From: Bacillus cereus G9842
Lineage (GTDB): Bacteria > Bacillota > Bacilli > Bacillales > Bacillaceae_G
DNA length: 64,000 bases
Reading direction: 5' to 3'
NCBI RefSeq assembly: GCF_000021305.1
Contig: NC_011772.1
Span: 2,394,001 to 2,458,000 of the forward strand
This document shows positions 32,581 to 41,281 of the stretch, piece after piece; position 1 is the stretch's first letter, and each line of letters opens with the position of its first letter. Under the pieces are notes generated by a model. The model was not told the DNA's origin and searched no databases. It saw nothing but the letters and a program-made list of their open reading frames with translations. Both the position numbers and the translations under genes were made by a program.

Positions 32581-35500
32581 ATGAAAGTAAATCAATTAAT
32601 TGCTAATAACATAAATAAATTAGATGCAACTATACCGTTTAATAAATCGTTTGGAATTGCTGGTTTATCTGGATCGGGTAAAACAACTTTTTGCCAAACA
32701 ATTGGTGAAGAATCAAAAAAACGATTAGTTTCTTTATTGCCAAAGGCTGAATATCAATATTTATTTCCTAACATTATGGAAACAAATTTTAGTGCCATTA
32801 AGATGGAAGAAATACCTTTAGTACTTTTTCTAGGAAAATCATCGATTTCGTCTAATCCGCGTTCAACGATTGGTACTCATACTGGTGTTTTTACAGAGGT
32901 TCGGGAAAAACTTGCTGAGGTATTTAATCTTTCTCCAGAGGTCTTTTCATTTAATAATCAATTAGGCTGGTGTACTGGTTGTAAAGGCCGTGGTACTACA
33001 AAAAATGTTGAGTGTAAAAAATGTAAGGGAAAACGTTATAGTGAAGAAATTGAACAACATGAAATTGATTTGTTGGACAAGCCACATTCAATCTCAAATA
33101 TTAATGATTTAAGTATTGAATCTATTCTTTCACTAGCAAAAGAGTTAAATATTAGTGAAGAAAAACAGCATATACTGCAAAATATTATTAATATGAACAT
33201 TGGTTATTTAACATTAAATCGAATTATGGGTACGTTATCAGGTGGAGAGTTAACACGACTTTATTTGGCCGAATTCATGGCAGTAAGTGAAAATGCTGTA
33301 ATTATTATTGATGAGATTTCAGTTGGACTTGATCATGAAACTTTATTACAAATTTTAGAAGAGATTAAACGATTAGGGTGTAAAAATCAAATTTGGCTTA
33401 TTGATCATTCAGATACAGTACTAGATACAACTGATGAGCAATTGTTCTTTGGATCTGGTAGCGGAAAATATGGCGGGAAAATTGTGGAAGAATCACCAAG
33501 ACCAAAGTCAATACTGTGGGATCGAAATAAAGAAATACCAACAGAATATTATACATTCTATGATTTATATTGCCGTAATATCCAAATGGCTGAGTTTCAA
33601 ATTCCTAAAAACAGGCTTGTAACAGTTACAGGAGAATCAGGATGTGGGAAATCTACACTTGTCAACGAATGTCTAGCTACAGATTTTTTGAAACGATATC
33701 CAAAAGATAAATTAGTTATGGTAGGACAAGACCGAAATCAATCAATTACAAGTCGATCAACTGTAGCAACTTTCCTAGATATTAAAAAGAAACTGACAAA
33801 GTATAGTGAAGACATTGATGATATTTTTGAGCGCTCGATTGAGGATATTATTGATGAACTTCCAAATGAAGATATCGCTTATAAACGTTTGAGCCTACTA
33901 ATTAAATTAGGGCTTGGCTATTTAACATTAGAGAGAAAAACACAAACATTATCGACAGGTGAGTTTCAATGTGTTCATTTAGTTTCGGAATTATTTGCAA
34001 ACACTAGAAATCCACATACATTATTTATTTTTGATGAGCCTTCAAAAGGTTTATCACAAAATATTTTGAATCAATTTATCGATAGTATTAGAGGTATTCT
34101 GCAAGATGAATCAGTTTCGATCATTATGATTGAGCATAATCGTTACATGTTAGAAAGCTCTGATTATATAGTTGATTTTGGAAAAAGGCAGAATGAATCT
34201 ATAGAGCATTTGGATGTTGTCAATCATGAGGATTACTATCGTCAAAAAAGTAATGTGAATAGCACAGAGAAAATACACATCTCTTCAATGCTTAAGCAGA
34301 AAAAAGGGGTTCACTATTTAGAAGAAAATCATATTAACTATTTTAAAAATGCCGAAAATATTTATAAGGGCGGTATTTTAAAAAGTTTATCATCAATGGC
34401 TAGGTTAATTTATGGTGAATATGAATCTGATACAATCGCACCTGTTATTGCTATTGATCTTGAAAGACATTTATATAGTCAATATAGTTTCTTATATGAG
34501 ATTGGTGGATTAATTAATCATATTGTAGCTGCTCATCCAATTAATAAAGATACGAGAAGTTTTGATTTCTATTCACAGGACAATCATTGTCCATCTTGTT
34601 CTGGACGTCTTCAAATTGAAGTTTTTGATAAAGATATTGCCATTCAAGATAAAAGTGTTCCATTTTGGGATGGGCTATTCGATCCAGAAATCATGAAGGT
34701 ATTAAAATTTTATCAGCATGAAAAAATAGAATTTCTATTCGAAGAAATAAAAAATGAGCTTGATCACGATTTGTCAAAGAGCTATAATGATATGTCAGAA
34801 GAAGAAAAGCATACGTTTTGGTACGGGTATTTTGAAAAATCATTTTATGATAAAAAAGGAAAGACACGCAGAACATGGGTAGGATTTAATACAATTATTG
34901 GTGGATATATTGTTATTTCAAAAGCACCTATTAAAGAAGAAATTAAAAGTTCAAAAAAAATGATGAAATGTCCAATTTGCGAGGGGACGGTTTTAAATCA
35001 TCATAAACCACTTAAATTTGATAACGTAGATATTCGTGAAATAATTAATCAGCCTATTAATGAAGTAGTGAAAACAGTTGGTGATTTACCGACACTTGTT
35101 AAATTGAAGTCTATTGTTGGTGGCGATATGGTATTGACAGAAGATGTTTCTTTATTGCCAAGAAAAGCACAAGTTGCACTGAAGATGTTTGAATTAGAAC
35201 AAGCAAGCTTTTCAAACTATGAAATGGTGTTACAAAATGTCTTACCATTCTGGGGTGAAATAAAAGGAAATATCGAATCCATTAGTGTTAATAATCAAGT
35301 AACTGTTTGTGATTTCCCTAATGTTTATGAAACGAGAGAAAACATTATAGATAAGTATTTCACAAATGGTAAATATAAAAAACTTACGTATGTATACGAA
35401 GCGTTTGGATACAAAAAAATAGTTACCCAAATTAATAAAATTAAAAAAAGTAATCCATGTCCATTTTGTAAAGGTAAGAAAGTGATAACCGAAGATAATC

Positions 35501-35751
35501 TACATGATGGTGTCTTTAAACTAACAATTCCATGTGTAACTTGTAATGCAAGTGGTATTAATGACGAAGGGTTAAAAGAAGTTGTCGAGGGCGTGGATGT
35601 ACAAACGTGGTTAACTGGAAAAGTTAGTGATGTTGTGGATGAGAGCTTATTAACAGAAGCTGTTGGGCAAATACCAATTTTTAATCGTATTCGTGAGTTG
35701 GATAAACGAGATATGATGGCGGTTTATGAATGTCTTGAGAAAAATAACTAA
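32581..35751 (+). CDS. Atypical UvrA-like ABC ATPase with long zinc-motif C-terminal region
   Basis: A 1,056-residue protein with two ABC ATPase cores related to UvrA. Core 1: Walker A GLSGSGKT (28-35), zinc module C131-x2-C134 and CKKCKGKRY, signature LSGGE (219-223), Walker B D244-E245. Core 2: Walker A GESGCGKST (351-359), signature LSTGE (457-461), Walker B D485-E486 in DEPSKGL. Both cores fit in the first 540 residues, much tighter than in true UvrA, with no recognisable UvrB-binding insertions. The remaining 500 residues have no Walker motifs but several CxxC pairs (C670, C797, C960, C985). It is therefore unlikely to be the repair UvrA. UvrA paralogs of this sort are sometimes linked to drug or DNA-binder resistance. 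Confidence 0.8.
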   Translation: MKVNQLIANNINKLDATIPFNKSFGIAGLSGSGKTTFCQTIGEESKKRLVSLLPKAEYQYLFPNIMETNFSAIKMEEIPLVLFLGKSSISSNPRSTIGTHTGVFTEVREKLAEVFNLSPEVFSFNNQLGWCTGCKGRGTTKNVECKKCKGKRYSEEIEQHEIDLLDKPHSISNINDLSIESILSLAKELNISEEKQHILQNIINMNIGYLTLNRIMGTLSGGELTRLYLAEFMAVSENAVIIIDEISVGLDHETLLQILEEIKRLGCKNQIWLIDHSDTVLDTTDEQLFFGSGSGKYGGKIVEESPRPKSILWDRNKEIPTEYYTFYDLYCRNIQMAEFQIPKNRLVTVTGESGCGKSTLVNECLATDFLKRYPKDKLVMVGQDRNQSITSRSTVATFLDIKKKLTKYSEDIDDIFERSIEDIIDELPNEDIAYKRLSLLIKLGLGYLTLERKTQTLSTGEFQCVHLVSELFANTRNPHTLFIFDEPSKGLSQNILNQFIDSIRGILQDESVSIIMIEHNRYMLESSDYIVDFGKRQNESIEHLDVVNHEDYYRQKSNVNSTEKIHISSMLKQKKGVHYLEENHINYFKNAENIYKGGILKSLSSMARLIYGEYESDTIAPVIAIDLERHLYSQYSFLYEIGGLINHIVAAHPINKDTRSFDFYSQDNHCPSCSGRLQIEVFDKDIAIQDKSVPFWDGLFDPEIMKVLKFYQHEKIEFLFEEIKNELDHDLSKSYNDMSEEEKHTFWYGYFEKSFYDKKGKTRRTWVGFNTIIGGYIVISKAPIKEEIKSSKKMMKCPICEGTVLNHHKPLKFDNVDIREIINQPINEVVKTVGDLPTLVKLKSIVGGDMVLTEDVSLLPRKAQVALKMFELEQASFSNYEMVLQNVLPFWGEIKGNIESISVNNQVTVCDFPNVYETRENIIDKYFTNGKYKKLTYVYEAFGYKKIVTQINKIKKSNPCPFCKGKKVITEDNLHDGVFKLTIPCVTCNASGINDEGLKEVVEGVDVQTWLTGKVSDVVDESLLTEAVGQIPIFNRIRELDKRDMMAVYECLEKNN

Positions 35752-35846
35752 TGGTTATCAATTGCAGTAGTCATAAAAACAGGAATATAGGTTTTTAATT
35801 ATATAAATATAACATGTTAAATTATTATTTAAATCGTTAAAAATAG

Positions 35847-35877
35847 TTGACCCTCACATAATGTCATTGTTTATGAT
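35847..35877 (+). promoter_or_regulatory. MerR-type promoter with 19-bp spacer
   Basis: TTGACC (35847-35852) and TATGAT (35872-35877) are 19 bases apart, with a short palindrome ACAT-A-ATGT in the spacer. Over-long spacers with a central dyad are the hallmark of promoters untwisted by MerR-family activators. The regulator gene starts 43 bases downstream. Confidence 0.55.
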
Positions 35878-35919
35878 GAAGTTGAGCTTCAAAGTAGATG
35901 TAACTTATAGGAGGAAATC

Positions 35920-36729
35920 ATGTTTAAAATAGGGGATTTTTCGAAACTATCTTCCATTAGTATACGTATGTTGAGACACTACGATAAAGTGGAATTATTA
36001 CAACCAGTAAAAGTCGATGAGCAGAGTGGATATCGATTTTATTCAGCTGACCAATTAAAAAAAGTAAATCAAATTCAAACATTAAAAGCTATGGGGTTTA
36101 ATATTGCTACCATCAAAGAAATAATAGAATGCGATAATATAGATAGCATAAAAGAGCAATTTTTAAATCGTAGTGCTCAAATTAAAGAAGACATGAATAA
36201 CCTCCAAAAACAATTACGTCTCCTCGAAGACTCAATGAAAACGATGAGAGAGGATGTTGTTGAGATGAATTATCATGTTTCAATAAAAGAAATTCCAGAA
36301 AGAACTGTAGCTAGTGTTAGAAAGATTATTCCATCGTATAATTGCGAAGGTGATTTATGGAGTGTATTAATGCAAGAAATTCAAATGAAAAATATTAGTA
36401 TTGCCCATCCGAGTTATAGTATTGCGGTTTTCCATGATCGTGAATACAAAGAAAATGATGTAGATATAGAAATACAGCTAAGTATTCTAGGTAAGCACGA
36501 AAATACAAAAGACGTTACATTTAAAAATATGAAATCAACCAATATAGCTTCTATAACAGTTAATGGAAGTTATGAACAGATGACAGCTGTAAATGAGGCT
36601 GCGGCAAAATGGATTGAGACAGAAGGTTACAAATTAGCAGGCCCGATGTTTAATATTTATCATGTGAGCCCAGCGATGGAATCGGATCCTAATAAGTGGG
36701 TTACAGAAGTTTGTTATCCAGTTAAATAA
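35920..36729 (+). CDS. MerR-family regulator with GyrI-like effector domain
   Basis: A 269-residue regulator: an N-terminal MerR winged helix (FKIGDFSKLSSISIRMLRHYDKVELLQPVKVDEQSGYRFYS), a coiled-coil dimerisation helix (about 75-115) and a C-terminal GyrI/SOUL-type ligand domain (VSIKEIPERTVASVRKIIP and AGPMFNIYH). The plan is that of BmrR, which senses hydrophobic drugs. AGGAGG precedes the ATG. A promoter with a 19-bp spacer lies just upstream, so self-regulation is likely. No efflux gene is adjacent; the UvrA-like gene upstream is the only candidate neighbour. Confidence 0.9.
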   Translation: MFKIGDFSKLSSISIRMLRHYDKVELLQPVKVDEQSGYRFYSADQLKKVNQIQTLKAMGFNIATIKEIIECDNIDSIKEQFLNRSAQIKEDMNNLQKQLRLLEDSMKTMREDVVEMNYHVSIKEIPERTVASVRKIIPSYNCEGDLWSVLMQEIQMKNISIAHPSYSIAVFHDREYKENDVDIEIQLSILGKHENTKDVTFKNMKSTNIASITVNGSYEQMTAVNEAAAKWIETEGYKLAGPMFNIYHVSPAMESDPNKWVTEVCYPVK

Positions 36730-36734
36730 TGATA

Positions 36735-36770
36735 AAGAAAAAAGGCATTAATTATATGCCTTTTTTCTTT
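36735..36770 (+). terminator. Rho-independent terminator of the MerR gene
   Basis: A 15-bp A/T-rich stem AAAGAAAAAAGGCAT and its complement, with the T run within the second arm. Confidence 0.75.
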
Positions 36771-36952
36771 GGAAACTTATCCATAAATATCAAGACAAAT
36801 TACTTCGAGATTCGATTCGTCAACTACTAGCACAATTTTATTTGCAAATGTACAAAATGAGCGGATTGTAATGAATCATCTAAAAACCAACCAGTTGGTA
36901 CTAAAGTAATGTAATCATCTATTTGGAAATTTCAGCAATGTTTAAATGAGCA

Positions 36953-36982
36953 ACAAAAGCCACCGTAATAAGGGGCTTTTGT
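36953..36982 (-). terminator. Terminator of the SDR gene
   Basis: A 9-bp stem ACAAAAGCC / GGCTTTTGT (36953-36961, 36974-36982), placed just after the minus-strand SDR stop. Confidence 0.6.
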
Positions 36983-36992
36983 CTTAAATAAT

Positions 36993-37709
36993 TTAATGAT
37001 ATGTGTACCCTCCATCAGGAAACAATACATTACCCGTAGTAAAACTATTTTGCATTAAATATAGGACAGTATGTGCAATTTCATCATTATATCCAGCTCG
37101 TTGTACAAGTGAAAGAGATTTATAAGCTTCGTAAGCAACTAGTCTATTTTCATTTTGTTCATTTTCTTTTTGTATTGTTCCAGGAGAAACCACATTAACT
37201 CTAATAGGAGCTAATTCCACAGCTAAAGCCTTCCCTAAACTTTCAATAGCACCATTGCAAGCTCCATAAGCAGGTGCGCCTTTAAGTGGTCTTTGACTAA
37301 ATGCACCGGACATTAACACGATAGATCCAGAGTTTGAAAGAAAAGGAATTGCATATTTTACGGCATAATATTGAGGCCAAAACTTTCCGATGAAGCTACT
37401 TTCAGCAATTTCCTCTGTAGAGGTAATTGGTCCAAGTGTGTAAGAGGCTCCCGGTGTGAATAAATGATCAAAGTTCCCAACTGTCTTGAAAAAAATTTGT
37501 AATTGCTCTTTATTTTGATTATCCAATATATAAGTTTGAAGATGATTGCTATTTATTAATTTTTTAGCAACTTTTAATTTTTCTTCCGAACGCCCTGCAA
37601 TAATAACATGTGCTCCTTGTTCAATTACTTGTTTTGCCGTTGCCAATCCAATACCAGAACTCCCGCCAATGATAACAATACGACTATTTTCTAATGTAGT
37701 AATAGACAT
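36993..37709 (-). CDS. Short-chain dehydrogenase/reductase-like protein with altered active site
   Basis: A 238-residue classical SDR fold. The nucleotide-binding GGSSGIG (15-21) and the catalytic Ser134 and Tyr148 are present. The YxxxK motif, however, reads Y148-GAC-N152: the catalytic lysine is replaced by Asn. The protein ends with the usual VNVVSPG and FPDGGY segments. Activity may be weak, altered, or absent; a binding or regulatory role is possible. It is divergent from an HxlR-type regulator, a common arrangement for quinone or aldehyde stress genes, and is probably controlled by it. An AAAGGAGTG site precedes the ATG. Confidence 0.82.
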   Translation of the reverse strand: MSITTLENSRIVIIGGSSGIGLATAKQVIEQGAHVIIAGRSEEKLKVAKKLINSNHLQTYILDNQNKEQLQIFFKTVGNFDHLFTPGASYTLGPITSTEEIAESSFIGKFWPQYYAVKYAIPFLSNSGSIVLMSGAFSQRPLKGAPAYGACNGAIESLGKALAVELAPIRVNVVSPGTIQKENEQNENRLVAYEAYKSLSLVQRAGYNDEIAHTVLYLMQNSFTTGNVLFPDGGYTYH

Positions 37710-37877
37710 ATTTTAGCCACTCCTTTAATAAAAAATTTAGAATATAACTGTGCTATGCTTTTATTATTCGCTAAAAGGGAGCAAGTGAAAAGTACGCACT
37801 TTATATGTACATAGTCGTAAATTTCGTACTAATCGCTATTTATGCGGATAAGTAATTGGAAAAATCGCTAAATATGG

Positions 37878-38034
37878 TTTATCCCGCATTAACGGGCAGT
37901 AAAACTCTCACCTCAAAGTTAGGAAAATGCAAGGAAGTTAGGTAAGAGATCAATTGCCCGTAAAAGCCCGATTGGTTCAACTAATAATCAGTTTGGGATG
38001 AACAAAACCCTCACTGATTAAAGTTTCACTTTAT
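37878..38034 (+). repeat. Full-length bcr1 repeat upstream of hxlR
   Basis: A 157-bp bcr1 copy with TTTAT at both ends (37878-37882 and 38030-38034) and all conserved blocks. It fills most of the SDR-HxlR intergenic space and ends seven bases before the regulator's ribosome-binding site. The rest of the gap (37710-37877) contains repeated GTAC-type half sites around 37790-37830 that could be the HxlR operator. Confidence 0.93.
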
Positions 38035-38058
38035 GATATCTGAGGAGAGGTGAGAAAA

Positions 38059-38397
38059 ATGGATTTACAAGAACCGAAGTTAAAAGGGGTAATAGCAACA
38101 TTACAAATAATCGGTGGGAAATGGAAGCCACTCATTTTGTTTATTTTGCTAACAGATGGAATGAAACGTTTTGGTGAATTAAAGCGATTGATACCAGATA
38201 TATCTCAAGGGACGTTAGCGAAGCAATTACGTGAATTAGAGCAAGATCAACTAATAAAACGCGAAATTTATCAAGAAATACCACCTAAAGTAGAATATAG
38301 CTTAACTGAACATGGAAAAACAGTCAGTACTGTTTTGGATAGTATGTGTAGTTGGGGAAGAGGGCATTTAGAATATATAGATAAAGATAAACCATAA
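38059..38397 (+). CDS. HxlR-family transcriptional regulator
   Basis: A 112-residue winged-helix regulator. [26 protein letters not shown], the recognition region [19 protein letters not shown] and wing VEYSLTEHG are typical. The ATG at 38059 follows GAGGTGAG; a GTG at 38050 is possible and would add three residues. Many members respond to aldehydes or quinones through a conserved N-terminal cysteine; no Cys is present near the N-terminus here, so the signal may differ. It is divergent from the SDR gene, with a bcr1 element separating them. Confidence 0.88.
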   Translation: MDLQEPKLKGVIATLQIIGGKWKPLILFILLTDGMKRFGELKRLIPDISQGTLAKQLRELEQDQLIKREIYQEIPPKVEYSLTEHGKTVSTVLDSMCSWGRGHLEYIDKDKP

Positions 38398-38530
38398 AAA
38401 TGTTATGTAAACTTATTGTAGTGTGAAGGGAAATATTGTTTTAATAATTTGTAATTTATAATATATAATTAAGGAGTGTCGTAGGTTATTATACATATTT
38501 AATTTATTTTTACAAAGGGGAAGTAATAAG

Positions 38531-39283
38531 ATGAACGAATTAGAGTATAAAAGCTTCTATGATAAAGTAGGAAGATTAAATGGATGGGATTTTAGTAAAA
38601 TAAAATGTGAAACTGTAGGAGATACATGGGACTTTTATAGTGAGGTAAAAGAAAGGTGTAAACCATCACATATTTTACTTGATGTTGGTACAGGGGGAGG
38701 AGAAAATGTACTTAACATAGCATCATCAGCTAAATTGTTGATTGGAATTGATAATTCTAACGGCATGATTGCAACGGCACATTCTAACTTGAAAAAATCA
38801 GGTGTACAAAATGTTGAGTTTCTTCAAATGGGTTCTGAAGCTTTAACATTTCCACATGCACATTTTGATATTGCTTCAAGTTGTCATGCCCCGTTTCTGG
38901 CATCTGAGTTAGCGAAAGTAATGAAAAAGGGTGCCTTTTTCTTAACACAACAAGTAAGTGAGAATGATAAATTAAACCTGAAAGAAGCATTTGGTAGAGG
39001 GCAATGCTTAGGTGAACGGGATGGTACTTTAAAAGAAAAGTATATGAATGAACTTATTAGTGCAGGATTTGATCTCGTGCAAGTACGTGAATATGATGTT
39101 ACTGATTATTACAGTAGGTCTGAAGATCTCATTTTCTTATTAAAACATACCCCTATTATTCCTAGATTCGGAGAACAGGAAGAGGATTTTACTATTTTAC
39201 AAAAGTTCATTGATACGTATAGTTTTGAAAAAGGGATTCGTACTAATTCAAAAAGATTTATGATTATTGCTGTTAAATTATAA
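38531..39283 (+). CDS. Class I SAM-dependent methyltransferase
   Basis: A 250-residue Rossmann-fold methyltransferase. Motif I is LLDVGTGGGENVL, motif II region IGIDNSNGMIATA, and a post-I segment FLQMGSEALTFPHAHFD. The C-terminal region shows a YSFEKGIRTNSKRFMI end. The substrate is unknown; ubiquinone-type and small-molecule methyltransferases look alike here. It is monocistronic with a strong terminator after it and an AAGGGGAAG site before the ATG. Confidence 0.85.
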   Translation: MNELEYKSFYDKVGRLNGWDFSKIKCETVGDTWDFYSEVKERCKPSHILLDVGTGGGENVLNIASSAKLLIGIDNSNGMIATAHSNLKKSGVQNVEFLQMGSEALTFPHAHFDIASSCHAPFLASELAKVMKKGAFFLTQQVSENDKLNLKEAFGRGQCLGERDGTLKEKYMNELISAGFDLVQVREYDVTDYYSRSEDLIFLLKHTPIIPRFGEQEEDFTILQKFIDTYSFEKGIRTNSKRFMIIAVKL

Positions 39284-39295
39284 TATATTTTAGTG

Positions 39296-39332
39296 TAAAA
39301 GCTGCTTTTCATTTAAAGAAAAGCAGCTTTTT
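39296..39332 (+). terminator. Rho-independent terminator of the methyltransferase gene
   Basis: A 14-bp stem AAAAGCTGCTTTTC / GAAAAGCAGCTTTT followed by TTGTG. Confidence 0.8.
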
Positions 39333-39419
39333 GTGTGGAAAAGAATACAGGAAATACTTGAAAATAATAGAAATAAATAAAGTGTAAATTAAAAAATCAA
39401 AATATGGAGGATAAATGTT

Positions 39420-40253
39420 TTGAAACGTTACTATATTAGCAATGAAAAAATAAATGTACATATTACTGAATGGGGGAATAATGACAAGCCCGTTATCTTT
39501 TGTTTACATGGATTAGGTAGTACGAGTTTAAGTTTTATAGAAATTGCTGAGGAATTAAAAGAAGAGTATAGATTTATCTCCGTTGATGCACCTGGACATG
39601 GTAAAACACCCCCATTTGAAAGAACAGAAGATTATGAGATGCACAATTTAGCAAATTGGTTAAATGAAATAATAAATGAATTGAGAATCGAATACTTCTA
39701 TTTTCTATCACATTCATGGGGAAGTTTTGTAGCGTTATTTTATTTGTTAAATCATCCAGAAAAAGTACAAGGAAGTATTCTTATTGATGGTGGATATCAA
39801 ACAAAAAGGCTTAAAGAAGAAACGTTGGAAGATGAAATGGCTTATTATGAAAAGGACTTTGATGAATACGTTTTTAATAATTGGGACGAATTTTTCAAAA
39901 GTGAAAAAGCAGCTTATACTAGGTGGTCTTCATTGTTAGAAGTTGCTGTAAAGGATCTAGGGATCGAAATGGATAATAAAGTATGGTGGCATGCCAGGGG
40001 AAATACAGCTAGTAATATAATAAGAGGTATGCATAAAGATGAAACTATAGATATATATGAGAAGCTACCGGCTAATATTGTATTACTTCGAGCTACAGTC
40101 CCACAAGTTTGGGCGGATTATAGAGATAAGACAGTAAATGTTTTTAAAGAGAAAACGGACAGTATAGTAAAAGTAATTCCTGATACTACACATATGTTGC
40201 ACTGGGATAAACCAGAAATTGTTATAGCAGAAATAAAAAATAATTGGAGCTAA
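39420..40253 (+). CDS. Alpha/beta-hydrolase-fold protein
   Basis: A 277-residue alpha/beta hydrolase. The oxyanion region FCLHGLGSTSLSF, the DAPGHGKTPPFE loop, the nucleophile elbow LSHSWGSFVAL (Ser centred, with Ser instead of the first Gly) and the late THMLHWDKPE with the catalytic His are present. This layout suits esterases, lactonases and C-C hydrolases. It starts at TTG behind GGAGG. No partner gene identifies its substrate. Confidence 0.83.
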   Translation: MKRYYISNEKINVHITEWGNNDKPVIFCLHGLGSTSLSFIEIAEELKEEYRFISVDAPGHGKTPPFERTEDYEMHNLANWLNEIINELRIEYFYFLSHSWGSFVALFYLLNHPEKVQGSILIDGGYQTKRLKEETLEDEMAYYEKDFDEYVFNNWDEFFKSEKAAYTRWSSLLEVAVKDLGIEMDNKVWWHARGNTASNIIRGMHKDETIDIYEKLPANIVLLRATVPQVWADYRDKTVNVFKEKTDSIVKVIPDTTHMLHWDKPEIVIAEIKNNWS

Positions 40254-40370
40254 CATATTCATACTAAAGTTGTAGTTTCTACATGAAAAATCCATCCTTC
40301 CGTTTGATTTTATCTATTTATAAGTGTAATACAATACGAATAGATAATAAGAAACAAGGGGGAATGTAAC

Positions 40371-41165
40371 GTGATTACACATATATTAGATATAAAATTA
40401 CAAACGGTTTCCATAGAAGGGGTAAAACAAGTTTATAGGGACATATTATCTTTTCCAATAAAAAAAGAAACAGAATCATTTATTCAATTTAAAGTAACAC
40501 CGTACACTACAATTAGTTTTCAAGAATTATATGAACCAATTGCACCTGCGCACTTTGCTTTTGAGATTCCATATTCAAAATTTCATGAAGTTGCAAGATG
40601 GCTTGAAAAGTCTGGATTACTCATTGTAAAATGGAAAGATGGTCATACAATTGATGAAGAGAGCGGCCGATTCAACTTATATTTCAGAGATGGCGATGGA
40701 AATCTTCTCGAAATTATCGCGCATAGTTATGTTAAAGAAGATGTATTAGTACCACACTCACCTTTAAACATTTTATACGTAAGGGAAATTGGTCTTCCTG
40801 TTAAAAGTGTACCTGTTTTTACGGAATGGTTAAAATCAAATCTAAATATGAAAACGATGGAAGATGGGGATATTTTTAACTTTGTTATAGGTGGCACTGC
40901 ATATATCGTCGCGACTTGGTGGCAGAGACCTTGGATTCCAATCGCAATGAAAGCTTTACCACCGAAAGTTCATGTTTCTTTCGGAACACCGGATTCAGCA
41001 TTTTTACAGCACATCCAAAATAACTTTAAGAAAAATAATGTTCCCTTTGAATGTAAACATAATGAAGTATCATTTATTGAGCAGGGATATTCATTTTCTA
41101 TTGTGTATACACCAGAGTTTCATTCCAATATTCCTAAAGAACTAAACTTACCACTTTCTATTTAA
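40371..41165 (+). CDS. Two-domain VOC (glyoxalase/ring-cleavage type) protein
   Basis: A 264-residue protein with two vicinal-oxygen-chelate halves. The first contains HFAFEIPYSKFHEVARWL and FNLYFRDGDGNLLEIIAH, the usual metal-binding strands of glyoxalase/dioxygenase proteins. The second (VREIGLPVKSVPVFTEWL to YSFSIVYTPEF) is more diverged. Function may be small-molecule detoxification or ring cleavage; nothing nearby decides. It starts at GTG behind AAGGGGGAA. The terminator stem overlaps its stop codon. Confidence 0.8.
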   Translation: MITHILDIKLQTVSIEGVKQVYRDILSFPIKKETESFIQFKVTPYTTISFQELYEPIAPAHFAFEIPYSKFHEVARWLEKSGLLIVKWKDGHTIDEESGRFNLYFRDGDGNLLEIIAHSYVKEDVLVPHSPLNILYVREIGLPVKSVPVFTEWLKSNLNMKTMEDGDIFNFVIGGTAYIVATWWQRPWIPIAMKALPPKVHVSFGTPDSAFLQHIQNNFKKNNVPFECKHNEVSFIEQGYSFSIVYTPEFHSNIPKELNLPLSI

Positions 41166-41190
41166 GGATAGAAAGTGGTAAGTTTTTTAT
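41146..41190 (+). terminator. Terminator overlapping the VOC gene stop
   Basis: A 16-bp stem ACTTACCACTTTCTAT / ATAGAAAGTGGTAAGT around a loop that contains the stop codon, then TTTTTT. Confidence 0.85.
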
Positions 41191-41281
41191 ATCTTCGTGA
41201 AGAAGGTTTTCGTTATGATTAGAGTGAATGCAAAGAAAAGGATTAAGCGTTATTCAAACTTATTTTAAGGAGAGAAATGAA

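Noticed and set aside
32581..35751. Annotation as the excision-repair UvrA
   Set aside because: Spacing of the ATPase motifs and the missing insertions do not fit UvrA; only the ATPase cores and zinc module are shared.
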